Origin: Methanospirillum lacunae
GTDB lineage: Archaea; Halobacteriota; Methanomicrobia; Methanomicrobiales; Methanospirillaceae
Assembly (NCBI RefSeq): GCF_046195335.1
Contig: NZ_CP176093.1
Strand: one strand, 5' to 3'
Length of the DNA stretch: 64,000 bases
Within the stretch, counting starts at the first letter, position 1; each line of letters opens with the position of its first letter. The position numbers and the translations under genes were made by a program. The notes under the pieces were generated by a model. That model had not been told where the DNA came from and did no database searches. It saw only the letters and a list, made by a program, of their open reading frames with translations. This document shows positions 49,331-59,869 of this stretch, piece by piece.

Positions 49331-50638
49331 TTATATCATCTTAATGACATCTGCTGGGCAGCAGATCTCAAACCTGGCACCAATTCCGGGACAGCCGGTT
49401 TCACAGATGGTTATACCGGTAATAGAGAGAATTTCACGTGAAAGGAAAAGCCCAAGTCCGGTATTCTTACCGTACTGAAATGTGAATACCTTCTCTTTTT
49501 CTTCAACAGGAATACCAACACCGTCATCATCACAGATAAGAAAACAAGTATTTTCGCGATTTTCAACATAAAATCTGATGAAAGTGTTTTTTAGCCCATA
49601 TTTTACCGAGTTGTGGATCAGATTTGCAAACACTTTCTCGATTAGGGGATCTGCATATATCTGGATATCAGAAGGGATTTCATTATCGAACCGTATCTGG
49701 TTTAATGAAGTGTGCCTGAGTGAATTTTCAACGAGATTTCTGATGCCCTGCCATACTGGAGATTTTATCCCGATATGCTGGTACTCATCAGTAAAGCGAA
49801 CAGTCTCTACAGTCTGTCCAACAATCTTCATGGCCTTCTTGATATATGCCCAGGCATTTTCAGGATTTTCCTCACGATCAGAGTAGGCAATCTCAAGATA
49901 TCCCTGAAGTGAAGTAAGTTGATTTAAAAGATCATGACGGGTAATAGTAGCCATGAGTTGGAGTTTATTGTTTGCACCTGCAAGTGCAGTTTCAACCCGC
50001 TTACGTTCTGAATTCTCAAAAATTAGATCAGTATTTGACTTCTGCAGTTCTTGAACAGTATTTTTAAGTTCTTCATTCAGGTAATTGAGTCTATCATGAG
50101 TCTCCTGTAGTTCTGAGTAATTCTTGACAGCTATCTCATATGTTGAGAGAAGAATATTCAAAATCTGTCTGCGATTAGCGCTTATTTTAAAAACTTCACC
50201 TGCAAAAGAGACATCCAGGCACAAATCCGGATTGCCAGGATCCGGAGTAGTTCTTGTGAGATACGTGCCCACAATTCTTCCATTAATTGATGACGGGTCA
50301 AACGGTTTGATAATAAAGTTGTCTGCACCTACTGCCAGACCTTTAATTACATCAATTGGATCATACAGGTTTGTTACAAGAATAACGGGAATATCTGCAT
50401 TATTTAGATTAGTTTTTATTGTCCGGCAGAACGTATACCCATCCATCTCAGGCATCAGGACATCTGTGAGAATGAGATCCGGCTTATTATCAGAGATCAC
50501 AGAAAGGGCCTCTGCACCGTTTGATGCCAGCGATACACTATACCCTTCCTTTGACAGGATATAGCGGAGATACTCTGCCTGGGTCCTGTTATCCTCAACA
50601 ATCAGAATCTTCTTTGGCAATATGGCAGATGTATCCAT
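49331..50638 (-). CDS. Hybrid response regulator/histidine kinase
   Basis: The 435-residue protein begins with a receiver domain (ILIVEDN, phospho-acceptor D59 in LILTDVLMPEMDG, conserved lysine in FIIKPFD). A coiled coil at about 170-220 leads to a kinase with the acceptor histidine in TRHDLLNQ (H235), an N box NLIHNSVKYG and ATP-site motifs DDGVGI and GLGLFLSREIL. The kinase subtype, with HDLLNQ, is one common in methanogens. It lies seven bases after cheA and is last in the cluster, a likely phosphate partner of CheA. Confidence 0.88.
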   Translation of the reverse strand: MDTSAILPKKILIVEDNRTQAEYLRYILSKEGYSVSLASNGAEALSVISDNKPDLILTDVLMPEMDGYTFCRTIKTNLNNADIPVILVTNLYDPIDVIKGLAVGADNFIIKPFDPSSINGRIVGTYLTRTTPDPGNPDLCLDVSFAGEVFKISANRRQILNILLSTYEIAVKNYSELQETHDRLNYLNEELKNTVQELQKSNTDLIFENSERKRVETALAGANNKLQLMATITRHDLLNQLTSLQGYLEIAYSDREENPENAWAYIKKAMKIVGQTVETVRFTDEYQHIGIKSPVWQGIRNLVENSLRHTSLNQIRFDNEIPSDIQIYADPLIEKVFANLIHNSVKYGLKNTFIRFYVENRENTCFLICDDDGVGIPVEEKEKVFTFQYGKNTGLGLFLSREILSITGITICETGCPGIGARFEICCPADVIKMI

Positions 50639-50645
50639 TTATCTC

Positions 50646-53072
50646 TCAACCAGTTTTTTCCATCTCTGAAGATGGTTTTCCTGAAAGAAGATCACTGATG
50701 ACAGTAAGGAAGGAGTCTTTTTCAAAATTACTCTTCACCAGATATGCATCTGCACCAATTGCTCTTCCATGCTCTCGATCCTCAACAGAATCAAGCGATG
50801 TGATTAAAACTACCCCGAGACGAGCATAACGGTCGTCTGTCCGGATTTTTTCGGTGAGAGTGAACCCACTCATCCGGGGCATATCGACATCAGATACGAC
50901 CATATCAAACTCATACTCCTTAAGTTTTGCGAATGCATCCACGCCATCACATGCCGTCTGTACTAGGTATCCTGCCATCTCCAGAATTCTCTTTAAAAGT
51001 GCACGTGAGGTGACAGAATCTTCAACGACCAGGATCCTCCTCCCTTCACGTTCAGTTTTACCAACTGGACGTTCCTGACGCCCAGAGATGAATGCTTCCT
51101 GGATCAGTTCAATGGGGTCAAGGACCATTGCCACTGTACCATCACCGAGTATGACAGCTCCCGTGATTCGTTTGACGCTCTTAAGGAGGCTCCCCAGTGG
51201 TCTAACTACAATTTCCTGTACCTGAATCACCTCATCTACAACGCATGCAATCTGTCTGCCTCCATATTCCATCGTTACGATCGGAACTGGAGCGGTACCT
51301 GTAAGTCGCGGTCCAGGATCAGGAATTCCAAGTGCCTGAGTTAGCAGAACCACCCTGACAGTTTCCTTATCAATGCGAGCAACAAGTCGTGATCCCCGAT
51401 ATTTGAACAATGATGGATCAGCCCTGATAACCTGTTTAACCTGTTGAAGAGGGAGCACATAAGTCTGGCCTCCTGCTCTTACCACGACACCCCGAAGAGT
51501 GGCCATACGTACAGGCAGAACTATGGTAATTGAGGTTCCTTTCAGAGATTCTGATGAGATCATCACATCTCCCCCTAGCCTGCTCACCACATCATCGACA
51601 ATAGCCAGACCAAGCCCTCTGCCTGATAACTCACTAACTTCTCGACAAGTTGAAAGACCGGATCTGAAGATGAGCCACAGTGCTTCTTCATCGGTCAGTT
51701 GCGGCGCCTGTTTTGAGGTAATAACGCCTTTTTCAACAGCAATCTCGCGAACCATCTCCCGATCGATACCGGCTCCATCATCAATTATTTCAATACTGAC
51801 TTTACTTCCGGAATGTGGTGTCACCCTGGCCAAAAGAAGACCATTATCTGGCTTTCCTCTCGCTCGCCTTACATCAGGAGTTTCAAATCCATGATCAATA
51901 GAATTGTGGATCAGATGCATTAACGCAGGCTTAAGTGATTCAAGAATACGTCGATCCATCTCAATCTCGCCACCCTCTATCTTCAGGTCCACTAATTTTC
52001 CTGATTCACGTGAATAGTCACGAACAAATTTGTGAAATGGAGAGAGGATTGTGGATATCGGAAGGAGAACTGCATCATGAATAAGATCAGATATCTCACT
52101 CGTACTGACCTCAAGAGCCGATCGATCCATGTCGGTTGCACGAATATGGAGTGAGAGATCATGCTGGAGACTAACCACAAACTCATGATCAAATTTAAAA
52201 AAATCAATTAACCTCTCAAGGGGGAGTAAAATATCAGGTGGAAGAGATGATTTCTGAATACCGTATGTAAACTCGCGAATCTGGTGAAGATCCCCTTCAA
52301 TCTGTGAGTAGTTCCACTTCCAGAGAGAAAACGTACTCATCATATCTTCCAGTTCCCGAAGGCGTTGTGTAATGAAAAGCCTGGTAGTAAGAAGATCATC
52401 TGAGCCGCCTATTAACTGATCTAATTTATGCGACGATATCCTGACTGTATCAGTTCCCGGGGTATGTCCGGGTGTACCCCGACCACCGGGTTGTAATTCA
52501 TGTCTTGTTTCCTGACCAGATACAATGGATTCAGGTGCAGAAAATTCTGATTTAGTAGGTTCAAAGTGAGATTTATATGGAGATGAAATATCCAAAACAT
52601 TGTTGCATCCAGAAGGGGGGATATTTGATCCGATCATTTCTGGAAAGGCATCTGATTCAAAAACGGCACCTTTTTTTTTCTCAATCAGGGACGTCCTTAA
52701 GGCACATACTATCTCGGATGAGATAAATTCTGACGAAGGGTTGGAAGAAAGAAGCGAATAGATGACTGTGATAGAACGATGGAGCAGATCATAAACTCCA
52801 GAGTCTGAACTGATCTCTTCTCGTTTGAGTGCTGAAAAAACATTTTCTATGTTCTGACATACAGACTCAATTTCTTTAAGATTTACTGCACGAGCGGCTC
52901 CTTTCAGACTGTGGGTTTTCCTAAAAACCTGTTCAATCAGTTCAGCCTGATCTTCTTCTTTTGCCTTTTCAAGACTGATGAGACCCTGGGATATATCTGT
53001 GAGAATCTCATCAGCCTCTTCGCGGAATGTGGCAAGCAGCCACTCATGGAACTCTTCGTCAGAACTGATCAT
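50646..53072 (-). CDS. CheA-type histidine kinase fused to a receiver domain
   Basis: The 808-residue protein has an N-terminal HPt domain with H54 in HSLKGAA, a variable linker (130-210), an extended helical region, an ATPase domain with N box HLIHNSIDHGFE (386-397), DDGAGI (431-436) and GRGLGLAIVDD (484-494), a CheW-like domain (520-655) and a C-terminal receiver (680-795) with D728 in VVSDVDMPRMSG. The fused receiver marks it as a CheA hybrid, as in alternative or type-IV-pilus-like chemosensory systems, not the standard motility CheA. It follows the receptor gene by ten bases. Confidence 0.9.
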   Translation of the reverse strand: MISSDEEFHEWLLATFREEADEILTDISQGLISLEKAKEEDQAELIEQVFRKTHSLKGAARAVNLKEIESVCQNIENVFSALKREEISSDSGVYDLLHRSITVIYSLLSSNPSSEFISSEIVCALRTSLIEKKKGAVFESDAFPEMIGSNIPPSGCNNVLDISSPYKSHFEPTKSEFSAPESIVSGQETRHELQPGGRGTPGHTPGTDTVRISSHKLDQLIGGSDDLLTTRLFITQRLRELEDMMSTFSLWKWNYSQIEGDLHQIREFTYGIQKSSLPPDILLPLERLIDFFKFDHEFVVSLQHDLSLHIRATDMDRSALEVSTSEISDLIHDAVLLPISTILSPFHKFVRDYSRESGKLVDLKIEGGEIEMDRRILESLKPALMHLIHNSIDHGFETPDVRRARGKPDNGLLLARVTPHSGSKVSIEIIDDGAGIDREMVREIAVEKGVITSKQAPQLTDEEALWLIFRSGLSTCREVSELSGRGLGLAIVDDVVSRLGGDVMISSESLKGTSITIVLPVRMATLRGVVVRAGGQTYVLPLQQVKQVIRADPSLFKYRGSRLVARIDKETVRVVLLTQALGIPDPGPRLTGTAPVPIVTMEYGGRQIACVVDEVIQVQEIVVRPLGSLLKSVKRITGAVILGDGTVAMVLDPIELIQEAFISGRQERPVGKTEREGRRILVVEDSVTSRALLKRILEMAGYLVQTACDGVDAFAKLKEYEFDMVVSDVDMPRMSGFTLTEKIRTDDRYARLGVVLITSLDSVEDREHGRAIGADAYLVKSNFEKDSFLTVISDLLSGKPSSEMEKTG

Positions 53073-53082
53073 GGCATCAGGT

Positions 53083-55473
53083 TCAGACGTGATACTGTTC
53101 GGTAATCTTCTTTAGTCTGACTCCAAGTTCGTGTAAATCTTCTGCAGTTTTCTCTGCTTTTCTGGTTGTATCGAGGTTCTTTTGAGCTGCATCACGGATC
53201 TTCTCTATTGCCATGGATATCTGATCCATTCCAGCAACCTGATCCTGAATTGAAGTTGCAATCTCAAGCGCTTCCTGTGATGAATCAGCACTGGTTCGGG
53301 TGAGCACTTCAATTGCTTCTCTTGCATCACTTGTAAGGCGGGCGGCATCAGCCACAGTTTTTGTTCCCCGTTCGGTAGAAACCACCGTTGACGTAACACC
53401 ACGCTGAATATCAGTTAGAATTGTCCTGATATTGGCTGTTGCCTGTTTTGATTGCTGGGCAAGGTTATGGATCTCATGTGCCACCACAGCAAATCCTTTG
53501 CCGAATTCTCCAGCTTTTGCTGCTTCGATTGAAGCATTAACCGCGAGGAAGTTGGATTGATCAGAGATCTCAGTAACAGTGGCGATAATTTCTCCGATTG
53601 CCTGACTCTGTTCAGATAGTTTGATGACATTAATCCCAATCATGTCCATCTGCCTCTGGATATGATTCATACCATCAAGTATCTCCTGAACAGATCTCTG
53701 TCCTTCACCAGATACCTGAATAGCCCGGAGTGCTTTCTCAGACACGGCTTTTGTCTTCTGGTTTGCAAGTTCGGTCTTCTTTCTTACCGCTTCTACAGTG
53801 TCTGAAGTCTCATTCACCGTTTCTGCGGTTTGATAACTTGCAGACGAAAGTTGTGTCGTTACAGTAAGAATCTCACTTGACGCAGAAGAAAGTACAGAAA
53901 CACCCTCATACAACTCTTCTGTGATCAATTTCATCAATCGCGAGAGTTCTATACCAATAGTGTTTAACGCATCCCGGTATGCAACAAACTCACCAGCAAC
54001 AGGAATAGTTTCATCAAAACGGGCAGTAAAATCACCTGAAGCATAATACCGGGCTAGACGCATGGCTTCATTGACCGGTTCAGTGATCGTTTCAAGCGTT
54101 TTATTGAACCCTGCGATAATCATTCGATATCCACCAGAGAATGCGGTTTCATCACCTCTTACAGAGAGATCACCAGCACGGGCAACATTGGTGAGTTTGA
54201 TCGTTTCTTTGTGCAGATGATCAAGTGACTCAACCATCATTCTTAAAGCAGGCCTGATCTCATCACGATCATCCACAGGTTCAGAAAACTCAATGATGTA
54301 CTCACCGGTAGCAATCTTCTTTATCGTCTCTACAACATTGGTCTGAAGATCATCTGCAAATTCATCCATCGTAGCAGCCATAATGCCGATCTCATCCTGA
54401 CGGTGGATCTTTAATCTTGCTGAAACATGGCCGTTGCGAAGTTCTTTGATCATAACGACCACCTGTTGAAGAGGTACTGATATTGAGCGTCCGAACATTA
54501 TCGCGATGATGGCACCGAGAAGAATGGAGGCTGTAACCAATGCAAATATGGTATTTCGAAGAGTATCAATCGGGCCTGAAAAATCAGAAAGATCAGCACG
54601 TGAGACAATATACCAGTCAAGAGGTTCATAGTAGGTATATGCATCAAAAACCATTGTCCCATTATAATTATGGGCTATGGATCCCTCCTTCTTGTCAAAC
54701 ATCTCCCTGATGTATTTCATATCCGAGATATTTTGTCCTGCAAGAGCTGGGTGAATCAGTACGTTTCCGGAACCATCAAAAACATACATGTATCCGTGCT
54801 TGCCAACTGTCGTCTCATTGATGCTTTTCTTGACGATATCCAGAGTTTGTCCTTCTTCTGTTCCTGCAAAGAGCACACCAATGACTTCACCATTCTGATC
54901 TTTTATCGGTTCATAGGCAGTAACATAATTTTTACCAAATAGATCACGCCTGCCATAATAGGTCTCCCCTTTCTTAACGGCCACATCATACACATTATCA
55001 GTCAGATGAGTACCTACTGCCCGCTCCCCATCAGTACCGATAACATTTGTTGAAATTCTGACAGCATACGAGTTATTGTATACCTGAAAGACAGTAGCAG
55101 CCCCACCCACAAGTTCCTGAACTTTATCAACGATTTCAAAATTATTATTGACAACATACCGGTTACCGTTTCTATCGATAAGTGTCATATTTCCATCAAC
55201 GATTGAGGGTGTTCCTTTTGAGTAAAAATTCTGCTTTAAAACATTCAGGTCACTATTAACCTTAACACGGGTCAGTTTATAGACATCATTGGTCCAGCCT
55301 TTCATGTCCTGAACCTGTGTCTCAAGCAATGTCTCAATCTGTTCGTTGATTACACTGCTAGAACTGGAATACGCTACAACACCAAGCAGTAATGTCGGAA
55401 TAATAGCTAAAAAGAGACAAATAACCAATATTTTTGTACCTACTCTCAAATCTCTGAAAAATTGAATCATCAT
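53083..55473 (-). CDS. Methyl-accepting chemotaxis protein with extracellular Cache-type sensor
   Basis: The 796-residue receptor has a first membrane segment (ILVICLFLAIIPTLLLGVVAY), a large outer region of about 260 residues of Cache type (GKHGYMYVFDGSGNVLIHP ... YEPLDWYIV), a second segment (FALVTASILLGAIIAIMFG), HAMP-like linkers and a cytoplasmic signalling domain whose tip is SDQSNFLAVNASIEAAKAGEFGKGFAVVAHEIHNLA. The ATG at 55473 is selected because GAGGAG stands four bases before it; a GTG and an ATG upstream lack this. Its ligand is unknown. Confidence 0.9.
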   Translation of the reverse strand: MMIQFFRDLRVGTKILVICLFLAIIPTLLLGVVAYSSSSSVINEQIETLLETQVQDMKGWTNDVYKLTRVKVNSDLNVLKQNFYSKGTPSIVDGNMTLIDRNGNRYVVNNNFEIVDKVQELVGGAATVFQVYNNSYAVRISTNVIGTDGERAVGTHLTDNVYDVAVKKGETYYGRRDLFGKNYVTAYEPIKDQNGEVIGVLFAGTEEGQTLDIVKKSINETTVGKHGYMYVFDGSGNVLIHPALAGQNISDMKYIREMFDKKEGSIAHNYNGTMVFDAYTYYEPLDWYIVSRADLSDFSGPIDTLRNTIFALVTASILLGAIIAIMFGRSISVPLQQVVVMIKELRNGHVSARLKIHRQDEIGIMAATMDEFADDLQTNVVETIKKIATGEYIIEFSEPVDDRDEIRPALRMMVESLDHLHKETIKLTNVARAGDLSVRGDETAFSGGYRMIIAGFNKTLETITEPVNEAMRLARYYASGDFTARFDETIPVAGEFVAYRDALNTIGIELSRLMKLITEELYEGVSVLSSASSEILTVTTQLSSASYQTAETVNETSDTVEAVRKKTELANQKTKAVSEKALRAIQVSGEGQRSVQEILDGMNHIQRQMDMIGINVIKLSEQSQAIGEIIATVTEISDQSNFLAVNASIEAAKAGEFGKGFAVVAHEIHNLAQQSKQATANIRTILTDIQRGVTSTVVSTERGTKTVADAARLTSDAREAIEVLTRTSADSSQEALEIATSIQDQVAGMDQISMAIEKIRDAAQKNLDTTRKAEKTAEDLHELGVRLKKITEQYHV

Positions 55474-55547
55474 AGAACTCCTCATTACCACATTTCTAAA
55501 ACTCTGTGAATGATTACCTGCCAGAATATACTCTTACCAGACATTTT

Positions 55548-56597
55548 TCACACTGCCCGTTTACCTGTTGCTACGGAATGTTCTAATTCGCCGGATTGAT
55601 CCACAATCATTTTTGGATCTTTTAATATTGCTGCTGCGTTAATAACTATCAGACCTGTATTCATAATACCAAAGATGTAATTTGGTTGCCCGGGTGCAAA
55701 TTCAGGGCCTGCTTTTTGTAACTCTTCAATAGGAAGAAGACTAATCCCAGTTATCTGATCTGCAAGAATACCAAATGTAATATGGCCATCAGTCAGGACA
55801 ATAACCTGATTCAAATCAGTAAGGCCTCGTTCCGGAATAGAGAGCAGAACTCTGAGATCAACCAAAGGAATAATCTCTCCCCTGACAGGACAAACTCCGA
55901 TAATATGGTCAGGTGCTGTTGGAACAGGGGTGATTTCTCTGGTAAGAACAACCTCCCGCACAAACCGCATTTCTGCTGCATAATCACGGTAAACCAACCT
56001 GAATTTTATAACCTCCAGTGAGGAGGGTTCAGGCAAGCCACCTTCAAGCCTGGCAAGATCTCTGGCACGATCTGAAAGTTGTTTTCTAATCTTTCCTATA
56101 TCAGGAGATTCATCTAAACCTGAAAAATAGTTTGATTGCGTTTTTGGTAAATCCGCAATTCTGTTAGTAAGAGGTATAGAAATTTCATTATACCCAGTAT
56201 TCCATGACTCCAGAAAAAGGGTTAGATCACTAATGAATACAAGTTCCTTTGTAAATATAATACCAGGAATAGAATATTCAGGTGGTACATCCGGGATCTC
56301 ATTTCCCATATTATCCCTGACAACATATGTCTCATCGACCCAGAGTGCAACAGTGGATTTCCCGGTTTTGGCAATAATCAGGCTATCGTTCAGGCATGGA
56401 GAACGCTTCGGCAATCCAAAAAGGCTTCTTAGAGAATAAACCAAAACCCGGGTTCCATGAAGATTTAAGGTACCGGACACCCCAGGAGAATCAGAAGGTT
56501 TAGTGTCGAATGCAGCCATCCGTACCAGATACATGCTCTCATCAAGGGGTATGGCACCTTGCACCCCACCTATTGAAAAATGAAGAATGTTAGCCAT
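55548..56597 (-). CDS. Tandem CheW-like adaptor
   Basis: The 349-residue protein consists of two CheW domains: residues 1-135 (FSIGGVQGAIPLDESMYLVRM, LNLHGTRVLVYSLRSLFGLP, and ALWVDETYVVRD) and about 200-330 (FRLVYRDYAAEMRFVREVV, GVCPVRGEIIPLVDLRVLLSIP, TFGILADQITGI). CheW domains bridge receptors and CheA. A double adaptor could join two receptor or kinase units in one array. It is transcribed just before the receptor gene. Confidence 0.85.
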   Translation of the reverse strand: MANILHFSIGGVQGAIPLDESMYLVRMAAFDTKPSDSPGVSGTLNLHGTRVLVYSLRSLFGLPKRSPCLNDSLIIAKTGKSTVALWVDETYVVRDNMGNEIPDVPPEYSIPGIIFTKELVFISDLTLFLESWNTGYNEISIPLTNRIADLPKTQSNYFSGLDESPDIGKIRKQLSDRARDLARLEGGLPEPSSLEVIKFRLVYRDYAAEMRFVREVVLTREITPVPTAPDHIIGVCPVRGEIIPLVDLRVLLSIPERGLTDLNQVIVLTDGHITFGILADQITGISLLPIEELQKAGPEFAPGQPNYIFGIMNTGLIVINAAAILKDPKMIVDQSGELEHSVATGKRAV

Positions 56598-56849
56598 AAT
56601 TGAGATGAATTACTCCATCTATGCAGTTATTAAATATAAAAACCAACGGATGTTAATACTCCCTTTTATACAGGTATTATATTTAATATCAAATCGAGGG
56701 AGTAATCAGGACAATTGAATAAATAATGTAGAAAAAACCTATCCGGGCGAGAGCACAATACAGACGTTATATGAGATAATATGCACAATGATTATAAATT
56801 CCAGTTTTTCCCTCGCGTTCTTTCTGCTATTCAAAAACCATGAAATAAT

Positions 56850-59753
56850 TCAGATGTATTTGTATGCATTGGCAGGAATCTGGATCTCAAATCGTGCACC
56901 GGAGCCTGGATTTCCATTTTCAGTGATCATCAGCCCGGTGATAGCAAGGATCTCTCTTGAAAGAAAGAGACCAAAACCAGTATTTTTACCGTACCCGTGT
57001 TCAAATATCTTTTTCTTCTCATTAGATGCAATACCAACACCGTTATCTTCATACACCAGCGTGATTCCATTATCCTTCTGAACTGCTGAAAAGAAGATAT
57101 TGTCAACATGTTCTCCATGCATCAGCGAATTAGAGATCAGGTTTGAAAAAACCTTCTCAAGCAAAGGATCAGCAAAAATCTCAAGCCTTTCAAGTCCTTC
57201 ATCCCACCCGATGAACTCGGATTTACGCATTTCTTTGGCAGTCCGTATTTTCTCTCCTACATTCTGCCATTGTGGTGCTTTGACCCCGACATCCTGGTAC
57301 TCTTTGGTAAAGACAATTTGACTTCTTATTGCCTGGGTAGCTTCAGTTTGTTTATCGATAAAGGGGATTAGATTCTGATCAGTGTTCTTTTTCCTAAGAA
57401 GATCTAGATAAGCCAGTAAAATTGTTATCTGGTTTAGTACATCATGCCTTGTGATACTGGACAGCAGGTTCAGTTTTTTGTTGCTCTGGACCAATGCATC
57501 CTGTGCTATCTTTCGATCAGTAACATCATTTCCTAGAAATAACAATGCAGGTCCTTCTGTCCAGGTAACACCCACCATACCTACCTCAAGCCACCTGATA
57601 TCACCTACATTATCATACATTCGGATAACATTCCCGGCATGTATTGCTCCACTTTTAGCTGCCTCTGTAATCAGATTTTGAACCACTTCGGTGTCATCAG
57701 CATGAACCAGGGAATCGAGATCATGACCAGCCAATTCTTCACGGGTCTTTTTAAAGACTGATGATGCCTTCGGATTTGAGAAGATGATTGTACCGCCACG
57801 AAGAACAAGAACTATTTCATTTGCATTATTGACGAGAAGCCGGTACTGTTCTTCACGCTCTTTGAGTGCTACCTCTGCCTCTTTTCGCTGAGTGATATCA
57901 CGAGCGATGGTCATTACAAGACTCTGATCCTGAATCTTGATCGGATAGGTTACAACCTCGGCGTAGAGTGTTGATCCATCTTTACGATGAATTGTCATCT
58001 CTTCAGGTCCGGTCGATTTTCCAAGAGCATTACGTGCAAATAGCACAGCAGTCTTAGTGATATGCATTGAAGCGATGAGCCCCATCGTAAAGATATTGCG
58101 ACCGTGTAGATCTTCTTTTGTAAAACCAGTCAGTTCTGTTACTGCACGATTTGAATCAACAAAAGTTCCTTTAATATCTGTAAGGAAATATGCTTCAGGT
58201 GCATGATCGAAGAGGATCTTCAGACGTTCTTCAGAGTTGTGAATCTCCTGTTCAGCTGCTTTTCGTTCACTTATATCAGTGAGTACAACTGTAATCGCCC
58301 TGACTTCTCCGTCATCATCATCTTTGACCGGACTGAACCTTCTGATATAATCTCGACCGCCCCAGTGGATCTCGTCCATGAACATCTTTTTGGATGTTGA
58401 GACACGTTTTACCGCCTCATCAAACCGTTTGTCCTCACCTGGAGGCAGCATTACCCGCATCCGTTGTTCAAGGTACTTGTCAGCGAGATCACCCAATTTC
58501 TTGCGGTGATATGTATTCATGAAAATGTAACATGAATCGAGATCCACCATGTAGATCGAATCTCCGGTAGACTCAACCACGCTCCGGTAATTCGCCTGTG
58601 TGATCTGTAAGGCTGATAGTGTTGAACGCTGCTGGGTTACATCACGAAAACTCCAAACTCTCCCAACAGTTGTTCCACCGATACGCTGGGGAAGAGTGAG
58701 TCTCTCGAAAATCCTGCCATCACGAAACTCCAGAACATCAAATGCATCCTTGTCGGGGTTATTCTTAAGCCAGTTTATCCGCTCAATGAAAGAATTCCGA
58801 TCTTCTAATTGATCCTCAAGATAGGCCAGTATTACTTCTTCATCCTTCTCTTCTATAACAGTTTCAGGAATGTACCACATATCAAGGAACTTCTGATTGT
58901 AGTTGATGACTTTTCCAGCCCTATCAACAACAAATATTCCATCAGATGTAGACTCAAGGGTAGCAGTTGTCAGGGAAGCACTTTTTGCTACTTCGTCCTC
59001 TAATCTGACCCGATCGGTGATGTCAGTTGAAACTACAGTAACTGCAAGAACCTGGGAAGAAGACTGGTACTTGATAGGGATGAACTTTCGATAGTAAAAC
59101 CTCCCCTCTTTCTCGTACTCTTCAAGGTAAAAGTTACTATGGGTCAGAACCTGACTCATCGAATTGATAAAACGTTTATTCTCATCCTCTGAGTGGAGAT
59201 CACGATACATCTTTGATTCATAATCTTCCCCAGAGATTCCAAGTCGCTTCAGATGAGGTGTATTTATATATAGATACCGATAATGCCGGTCGACCATATA
59301 TATTGAATCTTCAGTTGCCTCAACAATGGTGTGAAAATTTGTTTCTGCATACTGATGGGCTTCCTCAGCCTGTTTCCATTTTACAATCTGCCGGATGAAG
59401 GTATTTAACAAAACCTTCTCAAATTCGGGATCTCCATTCTTCTGGAAATAATAATCGATGCCGGCCTTAAGTGCCTCTTTCGCAATCGCAGATCCCTGAT
59501 CACCGATAAAGATTGATATAGGGCTTGATTGGATCTGTTTTTTCAACCTTGTTATAAAATCAATCCCATTCTGTGGTCCAAGGTTAAATTCAGATATTAT
59601 AACATCGATATGAGTCGTTTGCAGTTTTTTAAAACTTTCTTTGATATCAGTGACGGAGTAGATATCCACCTTCGCGCCATTTTCAGAGAATAATCTGATT
59701 ATACTAGAAAAATGTTGTGGATCTCCAATAGTCAGGATCGACGTTAACGCCAA
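56850..59753 (-). CDS. Multi-PAS sensor histidine kinase with degenerate receiver domain
   Basis: The 967-residue protein starts with a receiver-like domain (1-120) in which the phospho-acceptor aspartate is replaced by glutamate (E55 in VIISEFNLG). About five PAS domains follow (135-745), several with EDSIYMVD, DGIFVVD or GDSIYMVDL starts and RDIT/TDIT ends. The kinase has TRHDVLNQ with the acceptor histidine, SNLISNSLMHG, EDNGVGI and GFGLFLSREIL. The start is a TTG with GGAGGGAGA directly before it, a strong site. No membrane segment is seen, so it senses cytoplasmic signals. It is the first gene of the cluster. Confidence 0.88.
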   Translation of the reverse strand: MALTSILTIGDPQHFSSIIRLFSENGAKVDIYSVTDIKESFKKLQTTHIDVIISEFNLGPQNGIDFITRLKKQIQSSPISIFIGDQGSAIAKEALKAGIDYYFQKNGDPEFEKVLLNTFIRQIVKWKQAEEAHQYAETNFHTIVEATEDSIYMVDRHYRYLYINTPHLKRLGISGEDYESKMYRDLHSEDENKRFINSMSQVLTHSNFYLEEYEKEGRFYYRKFIPIKYQSSSQVLAVTVVSTDITDRVRLEDEVAKSASLTTATLESTSDGIFVVDRAGKVINYNQKFLDMWYIPETVIEEKDEEVILAYLEDQLEDRNSFIERINWLKNNPDKDAFDVLEFRDGRIFERLTLPQRIGGTTVGRVWSFRDVTQQRSTLSALQITQANYRSVVESTGDSIYMVDLDSCYIFMNTYHRKKLGDLADKYLEQRMRVMLPPGEDKRFDEAVKRVSTSKKMFMDEIHWGGRDYIRRFSPVKDDDDGEVRAITVVLTDISERKAAEQEIHNSEERLKILFDHAPEAYFLTDIKGTFVDSNRAVTELTGFTKEDLHGRNIFTMGLIASMHITKTAVLFARNALGKSTGPEEMTIHRKDGSTLYAEVVTYPIKIQDQSLVMTIARDITQRKEAEVALKEREEQYRLLVNNANEIVLVLRGGTIIFSNPKASSVFKKTREELAGHDLDSLVHADDTEVVQNLITEAAKSGAIHAGNVIRMYDNVGDIRWLEVGMVGVTWTEGPALLFLGNDVTDRKIAQDALVQSNKKLNLLSSITRHDVLNQITILLAYLDLLRKKNTDQNLIPFIDKQTEATQAIRSQIVFTKEYQDVGVKAPQWQNVGEKIRTAKEMRKSEFIGWDEGLERLEIFADPLLEKVFSNLISNSLMHGEHVDNIFFSAVQKDNGITLVYEDNGVGIASNEKKKIFEHGYGKNTGFGLFLSREILAITGLMITENGNPGSGARFEIQIPANAYKYI

Positions 59754-59869
59754 TCTCCCTTCCTCCTTCGTAACTGATTAATAATCATATGGTATGTTTC
59801 AGAGTGGATAAAACCTATCTTATTCTCAATCAGGAATAATTTTTTAGTTGCAGGCAATTGCACAGAGAT

